Assembly: GCF_001718415.1 (NCBI RefSeq)
Contig: NZ_CP013378.1
Span: 930,001 to 994,000, forward strand
Direction of reading: 5' to 3'
DNA length: 64,000 bases
Source of the DNA: Burkholderia pseudomultivorans
Lineage (GTDB): Bacteria > Pseudomonadota > Gammaproteobacteria > Burkholderiales > Burkholderiaceae
Shown here one piece after another: positions 26,961 through 36,038 of this stretch (position 1 is its first letter; each line of letters starts with the position of its first letter). The position numbers and the translations under genes are program-made. Under the pieces are notes generated by a model. It was not told the DNA's origin. It saw only the letters and a program-made list of their open reading frames with translations, and did not search any database.

Positions 26961-26985
26961 CCTCGTTCCCGCAGGAGATCCGGAA

Positions 26986-28152
26986 ATGGACTACCAACTG
27001 AGCGCCGACCAGGTCGCGATCGTCGATGCGGCGCAGAAGATCTGCGCGGACTTCCCGCTCGAATACTGGCGCAACAAGGACAAGAACCACGAATTCCCGC
27101 ACGAGTTCTTCGCGGCCGTCGCGAGCGGCGGCTGGCTCGGCATCTGCATGCCGGAGGACGTCGGCGGCGCCAACCTCGGCGTGACGGAGGCGGCGCTGTT
27201 CATGCGCACGGTCGCCGAATGCGGCGGGCAGGCTGCCGCATCGACCATTCATATGAACATCTTCGGGCTGCAGCCGGTCGTACACTTCGGCACGGACGCG
27301 CAGAAGAAGGCGTGGCTGCCGCCGTTCGCGCGCGGCGAGCACAAGGCCTGCTTCGCGGTCACCGAGCCGGACACCGGCCTCGACACGACCAAGCTGAAGG
27401 TCGTCGCGAAGAAGCAGCCCGACGGCAACTACCTGCTGTCGGGCAAGAAGGTCTTCATCTCGACCGCGCAGGTGGCCGATCACATGCTGATCCTCGCTCG
27501 CACGACGCCGATCGAGGAAGTGAAGAAGCACAGCGAGGGCCTGAGCCTGTTCTACACGAAGCTCGACCGCAAATACGTCGAGATCCGTGAGATCGACAAG
27601 CTCGGCCGCGCGGCCGTCGATACCAACGAGCTGTTCATCGACGACATGCCGGTGTCGAAGGACGCGCTGATCGGCGAGGAAGGCAAGGGGCTGAGCTATA
27701 TCTTCCACGGCATGAACGCGGAGCGCGTGCTGGTGGCGGCCGAGCAGATCGGCATCGGCCGCGCGGTGCTCAAGCTCGCGACGCAGTATGCGAAGGAGCG
27801 CGTCGTGTTCGGCCGCCCGATCGGCCAGAACCAGGGCGTGCAGCATCCGCTCGCGCGCAACTGGGCGGAACTCGAAGCGGCGAACCATATGATCTTCGCG
27901 GCCGCGGACCTCTACGACAAGGGCCTGCCGTGCGGCTCGGAAGCGAACGCGGCGAAGCTGCTGGCGTCCGAGGCCTGCATGAACGCGTGCCAGACGTCGA
28001 TCCTCACGCACGGCGGCTTCGGCTATGCGAAGGAATATCACGTCGAGCGCTTCATGCGCGAGGCGTGGATCGGCTACATTGCCCCTGTCACCCCGCAACT
28101 CATTCTGTCGAACATTGCCGAGCGCAAGCTCGGCTTGCCGAAATCGTACTGA
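26986..28152 (+). CDS. Acyl-CoA dehydrogenase (IVD-type catalytic base)
   Basis: A 388-aa FAD-dependent acyl-CoA dehydrogenase that introduces an alpha,beta double bond and passes electrons to ETF. CFAVTEPDTGLDTT (about 122-135) is the FAD/substrate signature. The usual C-terminal catalytic Glu (EGT) is replaced by APVT, but Glu246 in MNAERVL occupies the alternative base position known from isovaleryl-CoA dehydrogenase, which suggests a branched substrate. It is third in its operon, 25 bp after MaoC. The etfBA genes at 35.3 kb may accept its electrons. Confidence 0.9.
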   Translation: MDYQLSADQVAIVDAAQKICADFPLEYWRNKDKNHEFPHEFFAAVASGGWLGICMPEDVGGANLGVTEAALFMRTVAECGGQAAASTIHMNIFGLQPVVHFGTDAQKKAWLPPFARGEHKACFAVTEPDTGLDTTKLKVVAKKQPDGNYLLSGKKVFISTAQVADHMLILARTTPIEEVKKHSEGLSLFYTKLDRKYVEIREIDKLGRAAVDTNELFIDDMPVSKDALIGEEGKGLSYIFHGMNAERVLVAAEQIGIGRAVLKLATQYAKERVVFGRPIGQNQGVQHPLARNWAELEAANHMIFAAADLYDKGLPCGSEANAAKLLASEACMNACQTSILTHGGFGYAKEYHVERFMREAWIGYIAPVTPQLILSNIAERKLGLPKSY

Positions 28153-28164
28153 AGCCGGCCATGC

Positions 28165-28195
28165 GCCGGCGTTCCCCGAAACGGGAAGCGCCGGC
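28165..28195. terminator. Intra-operon hairpin
   Basis: GCCGGCG-TTCCC pairs with GGGAA-(G)-CGCCGGC, a 12-bp stem with one bulge and a 6-nt loop, in the 112-bp gap after the acyl-CoA dehydrogenase. No U-tract follows. It could attenuate or stabilise the operon transcript. Confidence 0.45.
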
Positions 28196-28264
28196 CGTCG
28201 AACCGGCATAAAAGCCATGTCTGCGGGCTGCGCCCCGGTCGCGCGCCCGCCTCAGGAGACAAGC

Positions 28265-29503
28265 ATGTCAGCTGCAAGACCGTTGGAAGGGATCCGCGTA
28301 CTCGATCTGACCGTGGCCCTGGCCGGACCCTATGGATCGCTGCTGCTGGGCGGCATGGGCGCGGAAGTCATCCGGATCGAATCGCCCGGCGGGGGCGACA
28401 TCGCGCGCAATAATCCGCCGTACGTCGGCAAGGACGGCGTCCATTTCGGCGTCAAGGGCGACGACGAGGTGTCGCTGACCGTCCTCAATCGCGCGCGCAA
28501 CAAGAAAAGCATCACGCTCGACCTGAAATCGGCGCAGGGCAAGGCGCTGTTCATGGAACTGGTCAAGGAATCGGACGTCGTCATCGAGAACGCGAGCGAA
28601 GGCGTCACCGCGCGACTGGGTGTGGACTACGACAGCGTGCGCGAGGTCAATCCGAAGATCATTTATGCGTCGATCAAGGCGTTCGGCGAACCGAGCCCGT
28701 ACAAGAACCTGAAGGGCATGGACATCATCGTCCAGGCGCTGTCGGGCATCATGGACGTCACGGGCTTCGCCGACGGCCCGCCGACGCGCTCCGGCCTGCC
28801 GATCGCCGACCTGATCGCGCCGCTGTACGCCGTCAACGGCATCCTCGCCGCGCTGATCCACCGCGGCCGCACCGGCGTGGGCCAGTGCGTGCAGGTGTCG
28901 ATGCTCGACTGCCTGTCGTCGCTGGTGGCCGAAGAGCACTTCGACGTGTTCCTCAAGCACGGCTATTCGAAGCGCTCGGGCAATTTCCAGGATCGCCTCG
29001 TGCCGTTCGGCGTCTACGGCACGCGCGACGGCCACGTCGCGATGGTGGCGTTCCAGCCGGACTGGTTCCGCAACCTGATGGAAGCCGTGGGCCGCCCCGA
29101 GATGGTCACGGACCCACGCTACGCGACGCGCGGCCCGCGCATGAAGCATGCGGCCGAGATCAACGCGATCATCGAGGCGTGGACGAGCCGGCACAGCACC
29201 GCGGAAGTCGTCGAGGAACTGCAGGTCCGGCGCGGCGTGCCGGCCGCGCCCGTGCGCTCGCCGCTCGACGTGCTGAAGGATCCGGTGCTGCAGGAACGCG
29301 GCGCGGTGGTGCGGCTCGAGCACCCGGGACTCGCCGACGTCGACGCGATGGGCATGGGCCTGCCGATCAAGCTGTCGCAGACGCCCGTGCAGTTCGACCA
29401 GCCGGCGCAGGAACTCGGCGCCGCCAACGACGAGATCTATCGCGGGCTGCTGAAGCTGCCCGAGGATCGCCTGCAACAACTGCGCGACGAGGGGGTGATC
29501 TGA
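28265..29503 (+). CDS. CaiB/BaiF (family III) CoA-transferase
   Basis: A 412-aa family III CoA-transferase. The N-terminal PLEGIRVLDLTVALAGPYGS is the family start and GMDIIVQALSG supplies the candidate catalytic Asp153. The ATG at 28265 has CAGGAGA upstream; the frame is open earlier but without similarity. It would activate a carboxylic acid by transfer from a CoA donor. Its stop is 2 bp before the next CaiB-type gene, so the two are co-translated and might form a heteromer or act on successive intermediates. Confidence 0.9.
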   Translation: MSAARPLEGIRVLDLTVALAGPYGSLLLGGMGAEVIRIESPGGGDIARNNPPYVGKDGVHFGVKGDDEVSLTVLNRARNKKSITLDLKSAQGKALFMELVKESDVVIENASEGVTARLGVDYDSVREVNPKIIYASIKAFGEPSPYKNLKGMDIIVQALSGIMDVTGFADGPPTRSGLPIADLIAPLYAVNGILAALIHRGRTGVGQCVQVSMLDCLSSLVAEEHFDVFLKHGYSKRSGNFQDRLVPFGVYGTRDGHVAMVAFQPDWFRNLMEAVGRPEMVTDPRYATRGPRMKHAAEINAIIEAWTSRHSTAEVVEELQVRRGVPAAPVRSPLDVLKDPVLQERGAVVRLEHPGLADVDAMGMGLPIKLSQTPVQFDQPAQELGAANDEIYRGLLKLPEDRLQQLRDEGVI

Positions 29504-29505
29504 TC

Positions 29506-30672
29506 ATGTCCGCTGCACCATCCCGCCACGGCCCGCTCGCCGGCGTCCGGATCGTCGAGATCGCGGGCATCGGCCCCGGCCCGCTGGCCGCGATGTTCCT
29601 CGCCGATCTCGGCGCGACCGTGATCCGCGTGGACCGCAAGGAACCGTCGGGGCTCGGCGCGCCGCGCCCCGTCGAATTCGACCTCGGCCTGCGCAACCGC
29701 AAGTCGGTGCGCGTCGACCTGAAGGATCCCGCCGCCGTCGAGATGGTGCTCGAACTGATCGAGCAAGCCGACGGCCTGATCGAGGGCTTTCGCCCCGGCG
29801 TGATGGAGCGCCTCGGCCTCGGGCCCGAGCCCTGCCTCGCGCGCAATCCGCGCCTCGTGTACGGGCGCGTGACCGGATGGGGGCAGGACGGCCCGCTGTC
29901 GCAGGTGGCCGGGCACGACCTGAACTACATCTCGGTCACCGGCGCGCTGCATGCGATGGGCCGCGCCGGGCAGGCGCCGACGCCGCCGCTGAACGTGCTC
30001 GGCGACTATGCGGGCGGTTCGCTCTACCTCGCCTTCGGGCTGCTCGCCGGCATCCTCGAAGCGCGCGGCTCCGGGCGCGGCCAGGTCGTGGATGCGGCGA
30101 TGGTCGACGGCGTCGCGTCGATCATGACGGTGACGATGGGCCTGCATGCAGCCGGCATGCTCGACAAGGCGCGCGGCACGAACCTGCTCGACACCGGCGC
30201 GCCGTTCTATGAGGTATATGCGTGCGCCGACGGCAAGTACGTGAGCGTCGGGCCCATCGAGGACAAGTTCTACCGGCTGCTGCTCGAACAGCTGGGGCTG
30301 CAGGACCATCCGGCGCTGCAGGCGCAGATGGACCGCGCGCAATGGCCCGAAGCAAAGCAGGTACTCGCCGCAAAATTCCGCGAGCGCACGCGCGACGAGT
30401 GGGCGCAGTTGCTCGGCCATCTCGACGTGTGCGTGGCGCCCGTGCTCGACTTCGACGAAGCGCCGCACCATCCGCACGTGAAGGCGCGCGGCACCTTCGT
30501 CGAGCTCGACGGGGTCACGCATCCTGCGCCCGGCCCGCGTTTTTCGCGCACGCCGGCCGTGCGGCCCGAACCGCCCGCGGCGCCGACGACCGACAACGCG
30601 ATCGCCGCGCTGCGCGACTGGCTGCCCGACGCGCGCATCGAGGCGTTGCGCGCGCAGCAGACGTTCATCTGA
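29506..30672 (+). CDS. Alpha-methylacyl-CoA racemase-type CaiB protein
   Basis: A 388-aa CaiB-superfamily protein that looks more like alpha-methylacyl-CoA racemase than a transferase. It has the EGFRPGVMERLGLGP segment (Arg96), His137 in GHDLNY and Asp167 in GDYAGGS, matching the His/Asp acid-base pair of those racemases. It would convert 2-methyl-branched CoA esters between R and S forms so the dehydrogenase can act. The ATG at 29506 lies 2 bp after the preceding stop; the long upstream frame overlaps that gene. This supports a branched-chain substrate for the operon. Confidence 0.85.
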   Translation: MSAAPSRHGPLAGVRIVEIAGIGPGPLAAMFLADLGATVIRVDRKEPSGLGAPRPVEFDLGLRNRKSVRVDLKDPAAVEMVLELIEQADGLIEGFRPGVMERLGLGPEPCLARNPRLVYGRVTGWGQDGPLSQVAGHDLNYISVTGALHAMGRAGQAPTPPLNVLGDYAGGSLYLAFGLLAGILEARGSGRGQVVDAAMVDGVASIMTVTMGLHAAGMLDKARGTNLLDTGAPFYEVYACADGKYVSVGPIEDKFYRLLLEQLGLQDHPALQAQMDRAQWPEAKQVLAAKFRERTRDEWAQLLGHLDVCVAPVLDFDEAPHHPHVKARGTFVELDGVTHPAPGPRFSRTPAVRPEPPAAPTTDNAIAALRDWLPDARIEALRAQQTFI

Positions 30673-30679
30673 CGTGGAC

Positions 30680-30701
30680 GAGCAGCGCCGGCGCGCTGCT
30701 C
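30680..30701. terminator. Intra-operon hairpin with short T-run
   Basis: GAGCAGCGC-CGGC-GCGCTGCTC is a perfect 9-bp stem with a 4-nt loop, followed 7 nt later by TTTT. It lies just after the racemase-type gene and before the nitroreductase. It may be a partial terminator that lowers expression of the distal two genes. Confidence 0.55.
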
Positions 30702-30771
30702 GCCGCCGTTTTCCGCCCGCGCCCGTCGCGCCTCGCAGCGCGCGGGCCGGGCACTGGCAAGGACCGTAGAC

Positions 30772-31458
30772 ATGACATCGCCCTCTCCCGAACTCGTCGC
30801 GCTCGATCGCCTGACGAGCGGCCGTTCCACCTGCCGCGCGTATCGGCACATCGCGCTGGATCCAGAACTGATCCGCAGCATCGTCGGCATGGCCGGCCGC
30901 TCGGCGTCGTGGTGCAACGTGCAGCCGTGGCAATTGGTCGTCACCGAAACGCCGGAAAGCACCGAGCGCTTTCGGCAGGCACTGATGCAGCGCGTCGCCG
31001 ACCATCCGGACAACGAATCGGACCTGCCGTTCCCGCCGAGCTACGAAGGCGTCTATCGCGAACGCCGGCGCGGCGCGGGCCTCGCGCTCTACTCGGCGCT
31101 CGGCATCGGGCCGAAGGACAGCGAGCGCAGTGCCGAGCAGGCCTTGCGCAACTTCCGCCTGTTCGACGCGCCGCACGTGGCGATCGTCACGGTGCCGGCC
31201 GAGCTCGGCCCGTATGCGCTCGTCGACGCGGGTGGCTTCGTGTCGTCGTTCCTGATTGCGGCCTATGCGCATGGCGTGGCGACCACGCCGCAAGGCGCGC
31301 TGGCGCGCCACGCCCACTTCGTGCGCGAGTATTTCGGCATTCCCGACACGCAGCACATGATCTGCGGCATTTCATTCGGCTATGCGGAAGACGCGCATCC
31401 GGTGAACCAGTTCCGCACCACGCGTGCCGCCGTCGACGATCTGCTGCGCTTCGCGTGA
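30772..31458 (+). CDS. Nitroreductase family flavoprotein
   Basis: A 228-aa FMN-dependent nitroreductase-family protein. The N-terminal RSTCRAYRHI (18-27) and SASWCNVQPW (44-53) are FMN-binding features of the family, and the C-terminal GISFGYAEDAHPVNQFRTTR is typical. Members reduce nitro groups, quinones or other electrophiles with NAD(P)H, or dehydrogenate substrates. Its place between a racemase-type CaiB protein and an acyl-CoA ligase does not reveal which. A paralogue with the same motif order is at 58008. Confidence 0.82.
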   Translation: MTSPSPELVALDRLTSGRSTCRAYRHIALDPELIRSIVGMAGRSASWCNVQPWQLVVTETPESTERFRQALMQRVADHPDNESDLPFPPSYEGVYRERRRGAGLALYSALGIGPKDSERSAEQALRNFRLFDAPHVAIVTVPAELGPYALVDAGGFVSSFLIAAYAHGVATTPQGALARHAHFVREYFGIPDTQHMICGISFGYAEDAHPVNQFRTTRAAVDDLLRFA

Positions 31459-31528
31459 GACGGCTGCGCGCGTATTGCGCGGTCGCCGCGCCGAGCGCAT
31501 CGTATGCGAGGACAAGGAGACATCGAAG

Positions 31529-33025
31529 ATGGCCGAACGCATTCATGAACTGCTCGATCGCTGGCTAGCCGAGGCGCCCGCGCGCCCGTTCATCCATCTG
31601 CCCGACCGCAGCCTCAGCTACGCGGATCTCGGCGCGCTGGCCGACCGGCTCGAAGGCGAGCTGCGCGCCGACGGCGTACGCCGCGGCGACCGCGTGCTGG
31701 TCGTCGCCGAGAACTGCCCCGAACATGCGGCGCTGCTGATCGCATGCAGCCGGCTCGGCGCATGGTCGTGCGGCGTCAATGCGCGCATGGCGCCCGGAGA
31801 AGTCGATGCGTTCGCCGCCAAGGCCGACGCGCGCGTGCTGTATTTCACGTCGGGCGTTTCGTCGGCGGCCGGCGCGCACGCGGCGCGGCACGACGCGCGC
31901 CCGTCGTGCGTCAGCGGCCTCGCGCGCAGCGCCGCGCGTGCGGCGGCGCGGCCGGAGCCGGAGCCGCTCGCGAGCGACGTGGCGGCCATCATCTTCACGT
32001 CGGGGACCACCGGCGCACCCAAGGGCGTGATGATGACGCACCGCGGCGTGCTGCATTTCGCGCGCGTGTCGGCCGAATCGCGCGCGCTCGGCCCCGACGA
32101 CCGCGTCTACGCGTATGCGCCGATGACGCATATCTTCGGCCTCGGCACTGTGCTGCTCGCGTCGCTGCATGCGGGCGCGGCGCTCGAAATGCGCGCGCAG
32201 TTCGAGCCGGCGGAACTGTTCGACGCGCTCGCACGGCGGCGCGTGAGCCAGGTGCAAGGGCCGCCGATGCTGTTCTCGCGGCTGCTGCGGCATTGCGCGG
32301 AACATCGCATCGCGCGTCCCAACGCACCCTGCCTGCGCTATCTGTATGCCGGCGCGGGGCCGCTCGACCTCGCGCTCAAGCAGCAGGTCGAGGCGCTGTT
32401 CGGGCAGACGCTGCATCACGGCTACGGGCTGTCCGAGTACGCGGGCTCGCTGCATGCGACGCGCCTCGGCGAAGCGCGCGCCGATACGAGCGCGGGTTAC
32501 GCGTTCCCGGGCGCCGAGCTGCGCATCGTCGATCCGGCCGACGGCCGCCCGCTGCCGGCCGGCGAGCGCGGTGAAATCTGGCTGCGCGGCGTCGGCCTGA
32601 TGCCCGGCTATTTCCGCGATCCGCAGGCCACGGCCGCCGTGATGCGCGACGGCGGCTGGTATGCGTCGGGCGACCTCGGCGAGCTGCAAGACGACGGCGC
32701 GCTGTTCATCGTCGGCCGGCTCAAGGAGATGATCATCCGCTCCGGGTTCAACGTGTATCCGGGCGAAGTCGAACAGGCGCTGAACCGCTTCCCGGGCATC
32801 CGCAACTCGGCCGTCGTCGGCCAGCGCGAAGCGGACGGCAACGAGGCCGTCGTCGCGTTCGTCGAACTCGACGGCGGCCGACCGCTCGACGAAACCGCGC
32901 TGCGCCGGTATCTGCGCGAACAGCTTGCGCCGTACAAGCACCCGGGCCGCATCATTGCCGTCGACGCACTGCCGTTCAACAGCAACGGCAAGCTGATGCG
33001 GCGGCAGCTGCTGGAACGGCTGTAG
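31529..33025 (+). CDS. AMP-dependent acyl/aryl-CoA ligase
   Basis: A 498-aa member of the ANL superfamily that makes an acyl-AMP and then the CoA thioester. The AMP-binding loop IFTSGTTGAPKG is at 155-166, YGLSE is the A5 motif, GRLKEMIIRSGFNVYPGEVE is the hinge region and a C-terminal NSNGKLMRR supplies the adenylation Lys. The ATG at 31529 follows AAGGAG; the frame is open upstream over the nitroreductase end but does not match. It is the last gene of the operon and would activate the starting acid of the pathway. Confidence 0.9.
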   Translation: MAERIHELLDRWLAEAPARPFIHLPDRSLSYADLGALADRLEGELRADGVRRGDRVLVVAENCPEHAALLIACSRLGAWSCGVNARMAPGEVDAFAAKADARVLYFTSGVSSAAGAHAARHDARPSCVSGLARSAARAAARPEPEPLASDVAAIIFTSGTTGAPKGVMMTHRGVLHFARVSAESRALGPDDRVYAYAPMTHIFGLGTVLLASLHAGAALEMRAQFEPAELFDALARRRVSQVQGPPMLFSRLLRHCAEHRIARPNAPCLRYLYAGAGPLDLALKQQVEALFGQTLHHGYGLSEYAGSLHATRLGEARADTSAGYAFPGAELRIVDPADGRPLPAGERGEIWLRGVGLMPGYFRDPQATAAVMRDGGWYASGDLGELQDDGALFIVGRLKEMIIRSGFNVYPGEVEQALNRFPGIRNSAVVGQREADGNEAVVAFVELDGGRPLDETALRRYLREQLAPYKHPGRIIAVDALPFNSNGKLMRRQLLERL

Positions 33026-33037
33026 GCCGCGACCGCC

Positions 33038-33967
33038 CTACCCGAGCCAGCGCGCATCGGGCCACTGGCCCTCGTCGAACGTGGCCTTCACGCAGTCGAG
33101 CAGCACGCCGACCACGCAGCGCACCGGTGCGGTGGCCTGCCGGCTGCTCGGCGCCGCCAGCACGATCGTGCGCTTGATGCCGGGCGACGCGAGCGGCGCC
33201 GCGCTCAGCGTGCCCTGCTCGACTTCCCGCGTGACGCCGACGGCCGGCAGGATCGTCCAGCCGTGGCCTTGCGCGACCAGATCCTTCTGCACGCTGAGCG
33301 CATTGGTTTCGGTGACGACGCGCAGCGTCACGTCGGCCTCGGCCGCCGCGTGCTCGATCGCCGCACGCAGCCCCTGCGGCGCGGACGGCAGGATGAACGG
33401 CTCGCTCGCGACACGCGACAGCGCCAGCGGCCGCTTGCGCGAGAGCCCGACCGACGGCGCGGCCACGGCCCACAGGCTTTCCTCGATCAGCGCCTTCACG
33501 TGCAGCGCAGGCGTTTCCTTCTGCCCGTACAGCAGCGCGGCATCCACGTCGCCGGCTTCGAGCCAGTCCTGCAGGTGGCCCGCATAGCCGATCGTGAGCC
33601 GCAGCCGGATATGCGGGTAACGGCTGGCGACCTCGCTCGCCAGCCGCGTCGCGAGCAGGTCCGAGGTGCTGGCCAGCAGGCCGATGCTGACGATGCCGGC
33701 GACCGGCCCGTCGGTCGGCTGAATCTCGGCCTTCGCGCGCGCGACCTCGTTGAGGATGCGCCGTGCGTATTCGAGCATCGTCTTGCCCGACGGCGTCAGC
33801 TGCATTCCGTGCCGGCCGCGCTCGAACAGTTCGGTGCCCATGTCCTCCTCCAGCAGGCGCAACTGGCGCGACACCGCCGGCTGCACCAGATTGAGCAGGC
33901 TCGACGCACGCGTGACATTGCCGGTTTCGGCCACGGTGACGAAGGCGCGCAGTTGCTTCAGGTCCAT
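33038..33967 (-). CDS. LysR family regulator (Nac-like)
   Basis: A 309-aa LysR regulator starting MDLKQLRAFVTVAETGNVTRA, with LVQPAVSRQLRLLEEDMG as recognition helix and the usual substrate-binding domain. The N-terminus resembles the Nac/CysB-like branch that often begins MDLKQLR. The ATG at 33967 is preferred over the upstream frame to 34000 because it is the family start with AGGAG before it. It is divergent from the acyl-CoA dehydrogenase-etf operon at 34081 and is the likely regulator of that operon. Confidence 0.88.
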   Translation of the reverse strand: MDLKQLRAFVTVAETGNVTRASSLLNLVQPAVSRQLRLLEEDMGTELFERGRHGMQLTPSGKTMLEYARRILNEVARAKAEIQPTDGPVAGIVSIGLLASTSDLLATRLASEVASRYPHIRLRLTIGYAGHLQDWLEAGDVDAALLYGQKETPALHVKALIEESLWAVAAPSVGLSRKRPLALSRVASEPFILPSAPQGLRAAIEHAAAEADVTLRVVTETNALSVQKDLVAQGHGWTILPAVGVTREVEQGTLSAAPLASPGIKRTIVLAAPSSRQATAPVRCVVGVLLDCVKATFDEGQWPDARWLG

Positions 33968-33992
33968 CGCAGGGCTCCTCGATACCGAAAAC

Positions 33993-34038
33993 TGATCCAT
34001 CGATCAGAAAATTCTATTTTTTGGTTCATCCATCAAAA
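33993..34038. promoter_or_regulatory. Divergent promoter with two inverted repeats
   Basis: Between LysR and the acyl-CoA dehydrogenase lie TGATC-CATC-GATCA (33993-34006) and TTTTG-N10-CAAAA (34019-34038) in an AT-rich segment. This arrangement fits LysR recognition and activation sites next to a divergent promoter. Confidence 0.5.
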
Positions 34039-34080
34039 CTTATTATGGACCTAACCGATGCCAATGACGAGACAGGATTC

Positions 34081-35253
34081 ATGAGCGCCTCCATCTTTTC
34101 CGCCCCCGACCAGTACCAGGAAATCCGCGACGCCGTGCGCGCCCTGTGCAGCCAGTTCCCGGCCGAATACCACCGCAAGATCGACGAAGCGCGCGGCTAT
34201 CCCGAGGCCTTCGTGACCGCGCTCACGCAGGCCGGCTGGCTCGCCGCGCTGATCCCGCAGGACTACGGCGGCCCGGGCCTGTCGATGGCCGAGGCGTCGG
34301 TCATCATGGAGGAAATCAACCGCTCCGGCGGCAATTCGGGCGCCTGCCACGGCCAGATGTACGTGATGAACACGATCGTGTTCAGCGGCACCGAAGCGCA
34401 GAAGCAGCGCTACCTGCCGCGCATCGCGGCGGGCGAGCTGCGCGTGCAGTCGATGGGCGTGACCGAGCCGAGCACCGGCAGCGACACGACCAAGCTGAAG
34501 ACCACCGCCGTGAAGAAGGACGGCCGCTGGGTCATCAACGGGCAGAAGGTGTGGATCTCGCGCGTCCAGCACAGCGACCTGCTGATCCTGCTCGCGCGCA
34601 CCACGCCGCTGGAGCAGGTCCAGAAGAAGAGCGACGGCCTCTCCTGCTTCATCGTCGAACTGGACAAGGCGATCGGCAACGGCCTGACCGTGCGCCCGAT
34701 CCTCAATATGGTCAACCACGAGACCAACGAACTGTTCTTCGACAATCTCGAACTGCCGGAAGACGCGCTGCTCGGCACCGAGGGCAAGGGGCTGAAGGTG
34801 ATCTTCGACGGCCTGAACGCCGAGCGCACGCTGATCGCGGCCGAGTGCATCGGCGACGGCTACTGGTTCCTGGAGAAGGCCCGCGATTACGCGAGCGAGC
34901 GCAAGGTGTTCGGCCGCCCGATCGGGCAGAACCAGGGCATCCAGTTTCCGCTGGCCGAATCGTTCATCGAGCTCGAAGCGGCGAACCTGATGCGCTGGCG
35001 TGCCTGCGAGAAGATCGACGCGCGCCAGAACGCCGGCGTCGAAGCCAACATGGCCAAGTACCTGGCCGCGAAGGCGAGCTGGGAAGCGGCGAACGCATGC
35101 CTGCAGACGCACGGCGGTTTCGGCTTCGCCTGCGAATACGACGTCGAGCGCAAGTTCCGCGAAACGCGCCTGTATCAGGTCGCGCCGATCTCCACCAACA
35201 TGATCCTGGGGCACGTCGCCGAGCACGTGCTGCAACTGCCCCGCTCCTACTGA
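34081..35253 (+). CDS. Acyl-CoA dehydrogenase (IVD-type catalytic base)
   Basis: A 390-aa acyl-CoA dehydrogenase with [16 protein letters not shown] (125-140) as FAD/substrate signature. Like the one at 26986 it lacks the C-terminal catalytic Glu (reads APIST) and has Glu248 in LNAERTL at the alternative base position. The ATG at 34081 (MSASIF) is chosen; in-frame codons at 34021 and 34045 are possible but lie in the operator-like region. It opens the operon with etfB, etfA, a hydratase, CoA-transferase and CitE lyase, so it likely oxidises a methylsuccinyl- or branched acyl-CoA. Confidence 0.9.
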   Translation: MSASIFSAPDQYQEIRDAVRALCSQFPAEYHRKIDEARGYPEAFVTALTQAGWLAALIPQDYGGPGLSMAEASVIMEEINRSGGNSGACHGQMYVMNTIVFSGTEAQKQRYLPRIAAGELRVQSMGVTEPSTGSDTTKLKTTAVKKDGRWVINGQKVWISRVQHSDLLILLARTTPLEQVQKKSDGLSCFIVELDKAIGNGLTVRPILNMVNHETNELFFDNLELPEDALLGTEGKGLKVIFDGLNAERTLIAAECIGDGYWFLEKARDYASERKVFGRPIGQNQGIQFPLAESFIELEAANLMRWRACEKIDARQNAGVEANMAKYLAAKASWEAANACLQTHGGFGFACEYDVERKFRETRLYQVAPISTNMILGHVAEHVLQLPRSY

Positions 35254-35273
35254 TTCTCGAAGGAAGCCTTTTC

Positions 35274-36023
35274 ATGAAGATTCTCGTACCCGTGAAGCGC
35301 GTGGTCGACGCGAACGTGAAGGTCGGCGTGAAGTCCGATCAATCCGGCGTCGATATCGCGAACGTAAAGATGTCGATGAACCCGTTCGACGAGATCGCTG
35401 TTGAAGAAGCGGTGCGCCTGAAGGAAGCAGGCGTGGCGACCGAAGTGGTGGCCGTGTCGGTCGGTGTGGCGCAAGCGCAGGAAACGCTGCGCACGGCGCT
35501 GGCGATCGGTGCGGATCGCGCGATCCTCGTCGAGTCGAACGACGGCGTCGAGCCGCTGGCCGTCGCGAAGATCCTGAAGGCGCTGGTCGACAAGGAGCAG
35601 CCGCAGCTCGTGATCCTCGGCAAGCAGGCGATCGACGACGATTCGAACCAGACCGGCCAGATGCTCGCCGCGCTGGCAGGCCTGCCGCAGGCGACGTTCG
35701 CCTCGAAGGTGACGATTGCCGACGGCAAGGCGACGGTTGCACGCGAAGTGGACGGCGGCGCGGAAACGCTGTCGCTTCAACTGCCCGCAGTCGTCACCAC
35801 GGATTTGCGCCTGAACGAGCCGCGCTACGTGACGCTGCCGAACATCATGAAGGCGAAGAAGAAGCCGCTGGAAACGGTGAAGCCCGAAGACCTCGGCGTG
35901 GACGTCGCGCCGCGTCTGAAGACGCTGAAGGTGGCCGAGCCGCCGAAGCGCGCAGCCGGCGTGAAGGTGCCGGACGTGAAGACGCTGGTCGAGAAGCTGA
36001 AGACCGAAGCCAAGGTGCTGTAA
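35274..36023 (+). CDS. etfB: Electron transfer flavoprotein subunit beta
   Basis: A 249-aa ETF beta subunit starting [12 protein letters not shown], with the family signature around [25 protein letters not shown] and the AMP-binding [10 protein letters not shown] region. It pairs with EtfA (15 bp downstream) to carry electrons from acyl-CoA dehydrogenases to the quinone pool. AAGGAAG precedes the ATG, 20 bp after the dehydrogenase stop. A dedicated ETF next to its dehydrogenase is a common arrangement; the housekeeping ETF is presumably elsewhere. Confidence 0.95.
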   Translation: MKILVPVKRVVDANVKVGVKSDQSGVDIANVKMSMNPFDEIAVEEAVRLKEAGVATEVVAVSVGVAQAQETLRTALAIGADRAILVESNDGVEPLAVAKILKALVDKEQPQLVILGKQAIDDDSNQTGQMLAALAGLPQATFASKVTIADGKATVAREVDGGAETLSLQLPAVVTTDLRLNEPRYVTLPNIMKAKKKPLETVKPEDLGVDVAPRLKTLKVAEPPKRAAGVKVPDVKTLVEKLKTEAKVL

Positions 36024-36038
36024 AGGGAGCGGATAGAA

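Noticed and set aside
28885..29505. Upstream extension of the racemase-type CaiB gene
   Set aside because: It runs inside the preceding CoA-transferase; the family N-terminus begins at 29506.
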